64,000 nucleotides of DNA from Fibrobacter sp. UWR3 (lineage in GTDB: Bacteria; Fibrobacterota; Fibrobacteria; Fibrobacterales; Fibrobacteraceae): the NCBI RefSeq assembly GCF_900143055.1, contig NZ_FRCW01000001.1, forward strand, positions 310,001 through 374,000, written 5' to 3'. Position numbers and translations under genes: made by a program. This document shows, piece by piece, positions 56,914 through 64,000 of this stretch (positions within the stretch are counted from its first letter, which is position 1; each line of letters opens with the position of its first letter). Below the pieces are notes generated by a model. The model was not told the origin of the DNA, searched no databases, and was given only the letters and a program-made list of their open reading frames with translations.

Positions 56914-59900
56914 ATGGCCGGGAAATCTACCCTCTTTAAGACAGCTGTCGCGTTGGCGTTTTCTATTCTCATAGCTACCCCCTGGGCTGCGGGCCTTTCG
57001 GATGAGCAGGAAGGTGCGTCCAAGTTCTATTGCGTAAAACTGACGCGGGATGTCAATTATAATGCTGCAATCCAGTTGTCGCAGCAGAATGCATCGTACG
57101 AACCGGACTCGGGCGAGTCGTGTTTCGAAAAATGGGATTCTCCGGAGGGTTACCAAACGGCATATGAGTTTATTGGCGAACTTCTCTATAATTCTAACGT
57201 TCAGCCAGAAGCGTTGTTGCTTGCTTCGGATATCGACTTCGGCGGTTATGACGGGCAGACGCGGTCGTGTAACGAATATTTCAAGCCATTCGAGTTTGAT
57301 ATTACGTCTCAGATAAAACTTACAAGTGCGGAAGACGGTATCTATACGATTAGGGGAATCTGTTATACCTCGCTTTCTGATGAGGCTTCGTTTGGCGGAA
57401 ACCTGATTGGTTCCATTCAGAACGTCCGGTTCGAGAACATTCGTCTGGAATCCCTTACCTTTGCGAGCCTTTTTGGCACGGCTGTGAATGAACCCGAAGT
57501 GAATAATGTCTATGTTGCAAACGCGGCCATAAGTGCCCCTGTAGCGGGCCTTTTCGTTTCGTCGTCGGTCGGGCTTTATGTGACGGATTTCGAGGGAAGC
57601 TCCATTCAGGTCCGTTCTGTTCCCGATATGGACTTGAATGACGCTGTCGATTTAATTTATCCTTCTTCGGTCGCGATTGGAGGCCTTGCGGGCAGCGTGT
57701 CTAATATGTTTGCGGTCGGCGTCTCCGTAGATGGCCTTAGCGTGTCGAACAACGCATACCTCTGGGATGGCGCCCATCACTTTGTCGAGGAGGTTGCCAT
57801 GGTTGAAGCGCACATAGGTGGAATTGTTGGTCATACAGGGCGTGTCGAACTGCGCCGGGTGGGGCTTGACAGATCTTTGTTGAGCGACGATGCTTCTGCG
57901 GGAAAAAAGCAAATGTCTTACCTGGGCGGACTTGTCGGCTCGCTTACGTACAATACGATGGTGTGGTTCCATTCCACCTACACCTCTAGCGATATCACTT
58001 GTTCATTGGAAAGGGGCCCGCAACATTGCAAGGCGGGTTATCTTGCAGGTTTGGCTGTATTCTCTGATTCCCTTTCCAAGAATGCGAACGATATAAGTAT
58101 AGTCTCGAATTTCCATTACACCGAAGCCGTCAATGATTCCGCTTCTGGCATGTTTGGTGAAGCTTACTGCGATTACCTGAAGCCATATATGCCGGATAAT
58201 GAGCAGGGCCTGGAACATATATCCTGTGCATACGAATTCAATACCTTTGGCGAGCTTTCTGTGTTGGATGATGAAAACGGGGAAACCACCTTCGCTCCCA
58301 AGGCCTATGCCCACGGCAACTACCGAAGCGCAGCCGGGAATGCGGTGGCGACGGACAACTTTAACTCGGACACCTACATGTTGGGTGGAGATGCGCGCGA
58401 AGCGGTCTCCGTGGGTATCATTGAGAAAGAGTACATGCAGGGCCAGGCGTTTGCCGATGTCCTGAACCGTTTCAATGCAGATTATGGGAACACCTCGGTG
58501 GAATGGATTGCTGACACTTCTCGCGTTTATCCGTATGTCGCATCGACTTACTACGGTGTAAATGCGGGAGTCTCCAACGTGCACAGGATTGTGTTCATGC
58601 TTGACTGCATCGAGTCGGGATGCCTTACCGAAAGCGAGGAGCGCATGCTTGGACAGTTTAATAATTACCGGATGGGTACTAACGAGTTCGAGTTCGTGAC
58701 GGATGAATCTGGAGCAATCACGAATACGGCGTGGCTCGAATTTGCGGCTAGTCTAGAACAGCCGAATGCTGACCGCGACCCTGTTCATTGGGAAAGTTCG
58801 AACGACAACGGTCCGTACAAGAAGTTCTCTGCGGACGAGGCGTACGACGGCGACTACGTCTTTAAGCTTATGCCGGGCGAGGCGCAGGAGGAAACGACCG
58901 AAGAGTTTGCCTATGCGTTCTTCGGGAAGGGAATCGATTACGACCAGACCATCATAGAACTTATCAGTTACGATGGCGAAACAGTCGAGAATAAGGGCTC
59001 ACAAATCGACATGATGAGTTACTCCGGCGGAAGCCAGCCCATTTCGCTCCGGGCGGGCAAGGTGATGCAGATTTTCTCGCGCAACCCCGTGACTACGGAC
59101 GGTAGCGATTTCAAGGGCTGGAAGGTCCGCGCCGAGATGACGTTTACAACCAACGAAACTGAACTGAAGAAGATTGCTTTTGCGGGTATGGACATTCCCG
59201 TGGATGGCGATGGATACTTTAGCTTGGGCGAGAACTGGGAATCGCTTAATGCCCGGTTTGAAAAGGCTTTGGGTGAGAATGCCAATGCCCTTACAGAAAG
59301 TCGTTCGATTGCGCTTGCCATATTCCCCGCGGGCTTCGAGGATGTAAACGGCGTGGATGATGATGGCGAAAAACAGGAGGAAGTCGAGGTTGTCTACCCG
59401 GCGCTGTTCTGGTCGGGTAACGCTATCCAGCTAGCCGTGAAGACGGACGATTTCGTGAACGAGGAGGGAGCGCCCTTCGTGAGCGTGATGCTTGAGAACT
59501 TGAGCGACGAACCGCTGCTGGATACCCTGATGGAATTCCCGAACGGCGGTTGGCCCGAGGTGTTCACGTGGGAAAAGTACCCGCTTGCCGCGGGCATGTA
59601 CCATGTAGTCGCAAAGATATACAACGGGAAGGGCGACAATCCGGACGTGCGCGAATGGACTTTCGAGGTGAAAGACGTAATCGAGAACGATTGTGGTGAC
59701 TGCTGGCAGATGGTTGCGCTTTCGAATGTCGATTTCGAGAAATACGAGTGGAATGACAATGAGGTGTTCTACTGGTGGGACGAATTCGCTATTTATGGCA
59801 AGTACTGGCAGTACAAGGAGTTTACGAAGAAGGACTCCCCGGAACACGTGAGGGGGTATTGGTATCACTCGCTTGAAGGCCGTCCGCTTGTGCTCAAGGA

Positions 59901-60927
59901 CGAAGCCTTTACCGGCGAGGCCGTGTGGCATCTCGATAGCGTGAATACCGGCTGGAACATGGTGGCCAACCCCTATGGCTGGAAGATGAAGATTGGCGTT
60001 GCTGGCCAGGAAAATCGGGAAGAAAAGCCTGAGTTGGAATTCTGGCGCTGGAACAAGCAAACCGGTCAGTACGACCCGCCTGAAGCTGTGGAGGAACTTG
60101 AGCCTTACGAGGCTGTGTGGGTAAAACTCAATCGCGGTCCGGAGATGGATTGGAGTCTTCCGGCAACGCCGGCCTTTGTCGATTTCGTGAACGAGGATGG
60201 CGAAATAGTTCATGTGAAGTCACTCAACAAGAAGGGCGTGCTTGCGAAGGCGGCCGGCGCCGACGGCTGGGCGTTGCAGGTGGAACTTTCCGATGCGAAC
60301 GGCAAGATGGACAGCTGGAACATGCTCGGCGCGGGCAAGGCTGCGTGGGATTCCGAAGAACCGCCTGCCGGCATGGGCAACCGCGTGAACCTCAGCATCG
60401 TGGATGCGGGCAGGCGCCTGGCAAAGAGCGTGAAGGCTTTGGGCGAAGACGCATACGAATGGAACGTGGAACTTTCGGCGACAAGCGCGCGTGCAGGTTA
60501 CCTGAAGTTTGCGGGTATCGACGGAATTCTCGCGAGCGGGCTTCGCGTGTTCGTGACGGTCGATGGCGTGACTACCGAAATGCACGACGGCGAAAAACTG
60601 CAGGTGATGCTCTCCACGACGGCGAAGTCCGCGAACATCCGTGTGGCGAAGTCTGCAAGGAAGGTTGTCGCGAGCACTTTGCAGGGCTTGCGCGCTCATG
60701 ATCTGGGCTCTGCACTGCAGGTGGGATTCGATGTGGGCGAGGGCCTTGCGGGTGCGAATGCGCGCGTGGACCTTGTGGATACGAAGGGCCACGTCGTGAA
60801 TACCGCAAGTTTCAAGGCCGAAAACGGGCGTAACGAGGTAAGCCTCGAGAGGCCGGTGCTCGGGCTCTACGTATTGCGCGCGGTTGTCGGGCGCGAGATC
60901 GCCGTGCAGAAGATTATGGTGAAGTAA
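56914..60927 (+). CDS. 1337-residue surface protein with type IX-like C-terminal segment
   Basis: This protein has a signal peptide (to about residue 27). Residues about 30-560 form a beta-rich region with repeated hydrophobic strands (IQNVRFENIRLESLTF, VNNVYVANAAISAPVAGLFVSS, AIGGLAGSVSNMFAVGVSV), resembling beta-helix adhesins with GLUG-like turns. The middle (560-980) is acidic. From about 985 a region with WNMVANPYGWKM and WRWNKQTGQYDPPEAVEEL follows, a pattern seen in secreted proteins near the C-terminus. The last 75 residues (RVDLVDTKGHVVNTASF, LGLYVLRAV, IAVQKIMVK) resemble type IX secretion sorting domains, like the 2374-5484 protein. It follows two pseudopilins. A role in adhesion is inferred. 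No catalytic motif is seen. Confidence 0.75.
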   Translation: MAGKSTLFKTAVALAFSILIATPWAAGLSDEQEGASKFYCVKLTRDVNYNAAIQLSQQNASYEPDSGESCFEKWDSPEGYQTAYEFIGELLYNSNVQPEALLLASDIDFGGYDGQTRSCNEYFKPFEFDITSQIKLTSAEDGIYTIRGICYTSLSDEASFGGNLIGSIQNVRFENIRLESLTFASLFGTAVNEPEVNNVYVANAAISAPVAGLFVSSSVGLYVTDFEGSSIQVRSVPDMDLNDAVDLIYPSSVAIGGLAGSVSNMFAVGVSVDGLSVSNNAYLWDGAHHFVEEVAMVEAHIGGIVGHTGRVELRRVGLDRSLLSDDASAGKKQMSYLGGLVGSLTYNTMVWFHSTYTSSDITCSLERGPQHCKAGYLAGLAVFSDSLSKNANDISIVSNFHYTEAVNDSASGMFGEAYCDYLKPYMPDNEQGLEHISCAYEFNTFGELSVLDDENGETTFAPKAYAHGNYRSAAGNAVATDNFNSDTYMLGGDAREAVSVGIIEKEYMQGQAFADVLNRFNADYGNTSVEWIADTSRVYPYVASTYYGVNAGVSNVHRIVFMLDCIESGCLTESEERMLGQFNNYRMGTNEFEFVTDESGAITNTAWLEFAASLEQPNADRDPVHWESSNDNGPYKKFSADEAYDGDYVFKLMPGEAQEETTEEFAYAFFGKGIDYDQTIIELISYDGETVENKGSQIDMMSYSGGSQPISLRAGKVMQIFSRNPVTTDGSDFKGWKVRAEMTFTTNETELKKIAFAGMDIPVDGDGYFSLGENWESLNARFEKALGENANALTESRSIALAIFPAGFEDVNGVDDDGEKQEEVEVVYPALFWSGNAIQLAVKTDDFVNEEGAPFVSVMLENLSDEPLLDTLMEFPNGGWPEVFTWEKYPLAAGMYHVVAKIYNGKGDNPDVREWTFEVKDVIENDCGDCWQMVALSNVDFEKYEWNDNEVFYWWDEFAIYGKYWQYKEFTKKDSPEHVRGYWYHSLEGRPLVLKDEAFTGEAVWHLDSVNTGWNMVANPYGWKMKIGVAGQENREEKPELEFWRWNKQTGQYDPPEAVEELEPYEAVWVKLNRGPEMDWSLPATPAFVDFVNEDGEIVHVKSLNKKGVLAKAAGADGWALQVELSDANGKMDSWNMLGAGKAAWDSEEPPAGMGNRVNLSIVDAGRRLAKSVKALGEDAYEWNVELSATSARAGYLKFAGIDGILASGLRVFVTVDGVTTEMHDGEKLQVMLSTTAKSANIRVAKSARKVVASTLQGLRAHDLGSALQVGFDVGEGLAGANARVDLVDTKGHVVNTASFKAENGRNEVSLERPVLGLYVLRAVVGREIAVQKIMVK

Positions 60928-60977
60928 GAGACTAGGGAGGGTCCGTACTACTCCCCCTCCCTAAGACCCTCCCGACG
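60925..60977 (+). repeat. Dispersed G-rich element starting at the stop codon (copy 2)
   Basis: TAAGAGACTAGGGAGGGT (60925-60942) is identical to the 18 bases at 868-851 on the minus strand, and in both places the first three bases are the stop codon. A C-rich half (CCCTCCCTAAGACCCTCCC) follows and pairs partly with the G-rich half. Confidence 0.7.
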
Positions 60978-61036
60978 CGCGCATAATCGCCTAGGATAGG
61001 GTAGGTATTTTAGGGTGGAGGCGATTAAGCGCACGG

Positions 61037-61068
61037 GCACACCTTCGGTGTGCATTACTGTTTTTTTT
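61037..61068 (+). terminator. Terminator with UUCG loop before the acyltransferase gene
   Basis: GCACACC and GGTGTGC form a seven-pair stem around TTC, giving a C(UUCG)G loop, followed after a few bases by TTTTTTTT. Confidence 0.75.
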
Positions 61069-61069
61069 C

Positions 61070-61077
61070 TAAATTTA
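61070..61077 (+). promoter_or_regulatory. TAAATTTA box seven bases before the acyltransferase gene
   Basis: The box lies between the terminator and the ATG at 61085; there is no ribosome binding site. The space is too short for a normal leader. Confidence 0.45.
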
Positions 61078-61084
61078 GCGCACG

Positions 61085-62266
61085 ATGGCAGAGAATTCCC
61101 TGAACACAGGTGCGAAAAAGCCGGATTACTTTCCGGCGATTGATGGCCTGCGCCTTCTCGCGAGCATAAACATCGTGATGCTCCATCTGGGGAGCTCGAA
61201 TGCGCTCGCCTACATGGCAAACAACACCTGGCTCATGCCCGTCTTTACCGCCCCGGCATTTGCGGCAGGCATATTCTACGTGTTCGCGGGGTTCCTCTTT
61301 GCAAGCAAGTTCAGCGACCCGGAACGCCGCATACCGGTAATCCCGTTCATGTTCGCCCGTATAGCGAAGCTATACCGGCTCCACTTCTTCATGACCCTCC
61401 TCATGTTCGTGGTGCTCGTGTTCAAGTTCAGCGGCTACACGCACTTGCCCGGCCCAGGCGAAATCGTCGATTGCGCCTCGGCGGGGCTCGCGAAGATGTT
61501 CCACCCCTGGCGTAGCCTGCTCCTGCATCTTTCGCTCACGTGGTCCATCGTTCCCGACCTAGGTATGAAACTCAACGAACCCAGCTGGTCGCTCACGAGT
61601 TTCTTCATGTGCTATGCCATCACGCCGTGGTTCAGCCGCTGGCTCTTTAGGCAGAATCGCCGCACCCTCTGGATTCTCTTCTTCGCGGTGTTCGTCCCGG
61701 GCATCGCGTGGGCGGTGACTTTCGGGCTTTCGGGCAACCTCTGGTTCGACAGTTACGATGAAAAGTACAGGTTCTTCCACATGTTCGCGCCCGTGCGCGT
61801 GTTCGAGTACATCTTCGGCATGGTCATCTTCCGCCTGTACAAGGAAGGCTTCTTCGAGTTCCTCAAGAAGGACTACGTGAGCGGAATCGTTCAGGCGTTG
61901 CTCCTTGCCGCCCTCTACGGGAGCCTGTTCCTCATGTCGCCCTCGTTCAATCCCGGCGTGAACTACTTTATCCACCATAGCGTCGCCGTGTTCATCTACG
62001 GGCTGTTCGTGCTCTCGCTCCTTTCTAGCAAGGGATTCATGGCGCGGTTCTTCTGCATCGGCATCGTGCGCAAGGTGGGCCGCGCGAGTTTCTACCCTTA
62101 CCTAATCCACCTGCCGCTCATCACGATTGCTTGGGGTATATGCAACCTGAACACTCCCAAGAACACGCTCCTCTTTATGCTGTTCGTCTACACGGTGAGC
62201 ACGCTCTACATGGAGTTCAAGGTCTGGAACAAGAAGCGCAAGAAGCGCCTTGAGCAGGCAAAATAG
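61085..62266 (+). CDS. Acyltransferase-3 family membrane protein
   Basis: This 393-residue protein has about ten membrane helices and starts the acyltransferase-3 pattern with YFPAIDGLRLLASINIVMLHLGS (the catalytic His of the 'H' motif follows 'IVML'). Further blocks are GIFYVFAGFLFASKF, FARIAKLYRLHFF, WSIVPDLGMKLNEPSWSLTSFFMCYAITPW and a late FYPYLIHLPL. Family members acetylate or acylate surface polysaccharides, lipid A parts or peptidoglycan. No polysaccharide gene is near, so the acceptor is unknown. The C-terminus is basic (KKRKKRLEQAK). Confidence 0.9.
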   Translation: MAENSLNTGAKKPDYFPAIDGLRLLASINIVMLHLGSSNALAYMANNTWLMPVFTAPAFAAGIFYVFAGFLFASKFSDPERRIPVIPFMFARIAKLYRLHFFMTLLMFVVLVFKFSGYTHLPGPGEIVDCASAGLAKMFHPWRSLLLHLSLTWSIVPDLGMKLNEPSWSLTSFFMCYAITPWFSRWLFRQNRRTLWILFFAVFVPGIAWAVTFGLSGNLWFDSYDEKYRFFHMFAPVRVFEYIFGMVIFRLYKEGFFEFLKKDYVSGIVQALLLAALYGSLFLMSPSFNPGVNYFIHHSVAVFIYGLFVLSLLSSKGFMARFFCIGIVRKVGRASFYPYLIHLPLITIAWGICNLNTPKNTLLFMLFVYTVSTLYMEFKVWNKKRKKRLEQAK

Positions 62267-62463
62267 TCCTGCCCCGGTGTGCTCCCGCTCACATCTCTCT
62301 GCGAAGGTTTAAAAATCTTTACCGTACTTGCCTGTTTTTGCGAAAAAACGGAACTTTTTGTCGCCGAGTGCAAGTTATTTATTACATGATTGGGGTGGCG
62401 GTTTTTGTTCAATCAAATTATATTTTAGATGGGTGGGAATAACAACAAAAAAAGAGGATGTTG

Positions 62464-64000
62464 ATGAAAAACTTCTTTAAAGCAACAGTGTGCGTGGCCG
62501 CCCTGGCCGCAACTTCTGCCATGGCGGGCTCGTTCCCGTTCCCGCAGAACATGAAGAGCCCTCACGGCTACACGATCCCGTTCGCGGATACCCAGGTCAT
62601 CAAGGACCACTTCAATCTGTGGAAGCAGGCCTGGTACCAGGATAAGGGCGATGGAAGTGCCTGGGTGCTTGCTCCCGAAGGTACCTGCTCTACGGTTTCT
62701 GAAGCTATTGCCTACGGCATGTTGATTACCGTGTATATGGATGAACAGGGCATGTTTGACAAGCTCTACAAAACCTGGACAAACAATGCCGTGAATGGAA
62801 ACGGCGGTATGAACTGGCGTATCGGTTGTAGTGGCGGAACAGGTTCTGCATCTGACGCTGACTTCGATGCGGCCCTCGCCCTTATCATGGCTTCCAAGCA
62901 GTGGGGCGGTAATTACCTCAACAATGCCAAGTCGCTTATCAGCTGGATTGCCTCGAACGATATCAATGGCAGCCAGATCAAGCCGGGTAACGCCTGGAAC
63001 GATGCATTCAACCCCAGCTATGCCACTACAGCCAACTTCAAACTTTTCCAGGACGTGGCAGGCGGTTCCTGGAATAACGTGATTTCTCAAGCCTATACCG
63101 ACCTGAACGCTTGCCAGAACAGTAAGTCCGGCCTCGTGCCTGACTGGTGCTCTTGGGGAGACCATAAGCCGACCAAAACAAGTGCATCTGTTGCGCAGGA
63201 CGAAGATCCGGGCTTCTTCGACGATGCTGCCCGTACTCCGTGGCGCATGGCTTGGGCTTACTACTGGTACGGTGATACCAAGGCACAGGCCTTCAACAAG
63301 AAGATTAACGACTGGATGATTCCGACTGCCCGTACGGCTAGCGGCATCAACTCCGGCTATTTTGTAAGCGGTCAGGCAGTGACCTCCGAAAAGCGCAACT
63401 TCGTCTCTTCTACCTTCTCGGGTGGTATGGGCATGGCTGCGTCTTCCTTTGACGACGCTGCTTCCAAGGACTTCATGGAATCGGTGTACAAGACACTTTC
63501 CAACCTGAAGAGCTGCAAAACTGCTAGCGGCTGTGGAGAAGGCAGCAATTCCGGTGAAAAGTACTACCCCTCCACTCTCAACATCCTCTACCTCCTCCTC
63601 ATCACGGGTAACATGCCCAACTTCTACGACATGACGGGCTTTACCCAGTTCACTCCGGACCCGAGCCTCGCCAGCGGTGTTTCTACTGCCGAAGGCGTGC
63701 AGCAGGCTTCCAGGGATTCTACGGTCGGTGTTTCCGGATTCTGGAACTGGGGTGCATACCACGACAAGCTCGGTATCGGTACCGTGATGTCTCCGGATTC
63801 GGGTACGTCTCCGCTCTACAAGACCGGCTGCGAAATTACTGCAGAGGCCACCATGGAAATCGGTCCGGAACCGGAATGGACGCAGGCCAAGGCTGATGTG
63901 TGCAAGAATACTCCGGCTCAGTGCGAACTCAAGTACCCGAGCGCCGGTATCGCCATGTCGTTCCTCTCTAATGACAAGAAGGGCGTTAACCTCGATGCTT
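62464..64000 (+). CDS. Glycoside hydrolase family 8 enzyme, N-terminal part (cut by window edge)
   Basis: The frame begins at the ATG at 62464, after an AGAGG ribosome binding site, and is still open at base 64000 (512 codons visible). A signal peptide (to about residue 21, ending AMAG) is followed by a GH8 domain of about 370 residues. TCSTVSEAIAYGMLI matches the family's proton-donor block ('SEG.gYGM', here with Ala after the Glu), ASDADFDAALALIMAS matches the 'aSDaDldia.ALl' block with the catalytic-base Asp, and RTPWRMAWAYYWYGD matches the 'R.pWr.a.dy' block. GH8 enzymes cleave beta-1,4 links in cellulose, xylan, chitosan or licheninan. After it comes a region of other fold (about residue 420 onward) that continues past the window. 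A secreted role in plant-wall digestion is inferred. Confidence 0.9.
   Translation, partial: MKNFFKATVCVAALAATSAMAGSFPFPQNMKSPHGYTIPFADTQVIKDHFNLWKQAWYQDKGDGSAWVLAPEGTCSTVSEAIAYGMLITVYMDEQGMFDKLYKTWTNNAVNGNGGMNWRIGCSGGTGSASDADFDAALALIMASKQWGGNYLNNAKSLISWIASNDINGSQIKPGNAWNDAFNPSYATTANFKLFQDVAGGSWNNVISQAYTDLNACQNSKSGLVPDWCSWGDHKPTKTSASVAQDEDPGFFDDAARTPWRMAWAYYWYGDTKAQAFNKKINDWMIPTARTASGINSGYFVSGQAVTSEKRNFVSSTFSGGMGMAASSFDDAASKDFMESVYKTLSNLKSCKTASGCGEGSNSGEKYYPSTLNILYLLLITGNMPNFYDMTGFTQFTPDPSLASGVSTAEGVQQASRDSTVGVSGFWNWGAYHDKLGIGTVMSPDSGTSPLYKTGCEITAEATMEIGPEPEWTQAKADVCKNTPAQCELKYPSAGIAMSFLSNDKKGVNLDA

Overview
The window looks like chromosome from a cellulolytic gut bacterium of the phylum Fibrobacterota, most likely genus Fibrobacter. 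The evidence is its own content: a GH8 cellulase-type enzyme, a large secreted protein with serine-rich linkers, two surface proteins ending in type IX secretion-like C-terminal segments, CotH-type lipoproteins, futalosine-route menaquinone genes, and a Tol/Exb-type motor next to very large TPR proteins. The assignment rests on gene families, not on a database match.

Layout. 1-9.2 kb: start of mltG, a small secreted protein, a CotH lipoprotein, the serine-linker protein, the AzlCD amino-acid exporter, tRNA-Arg, rimO and a SPOR lipoprotein. 9.4-19.1 kb: rpsU-yqeY, an accessory stretch (YhcG-type nuclease, PLD-like protein, AT-rich lipoprotein), a NifA-like regulator with an altered GAFTGA loop, tyrS, a PfkB kinase, mqnB, mqnD and a histone H1-like protein. 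19.2-31.6 kb: an envelope cluster (beta-helix/OmpA protein, barrel-TPR protein, 1281-residue TPR protein, ExbB, two ExbD-like proteins, an AgmX/TonB-like protein and a further outer-membrane barrel). 31.7-38.3 kb: a lipoprotein, mreBCD-mrdA-rodA for rod shape, and comF. 38.4-45.3 kb: tRNA-Ser, a GAF/HD-GYP phosphodiesterase, tRNA-Phe, a second CotH lipoprotein and menG-ubiX-ubiA-type genes. 45.3-48.8 kb (minus strand): birA, a periplasmic protein, tsaD and a YbbR protein. 48.8-54.3 kb: ftsX-envC-holB-recJ-tonB-like, tightly packed. 54.4-64 kb: tRNA-Leu with a short downstream gene, a small secreted protein, two pseudopilin-like proteins, a 1337-residue surface protein, an acyltransferase and the start of a GH8 enzyme.

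How the parts fit. Most of the window is envelope biology: peptidoglycan elongation (Mre/PBP2/RodA), division-linked hydrolysis (FtsX/EnvC, MltG, SPOR) and a proton-motive-force-type machine joined to TPR and outer-membrane parts. The secreted proteins fit attachment to and digestion of plant polysaccharide. Menaquinone genes sit in two places, with early steps (MqnB, MqnD) at 17-19 kb and late steps (prenylation, methylation, flavin prenyltransferase) at 43-45 kb.

Regulatory signals. Several intergenic regions carry a two-part promoter, TTG at the -35 position, a 16-17 base spacer, then TAnnTTT(A/G). A second group of genes has a TAnATTT(A/G)-like box only 4-7 bases before the start codon and no ribosome binding site, suggesting leaderless or nearly leaderless mRNAs. 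Short dispersed repeats occur next to stop codons, in gaps and once inside birA.
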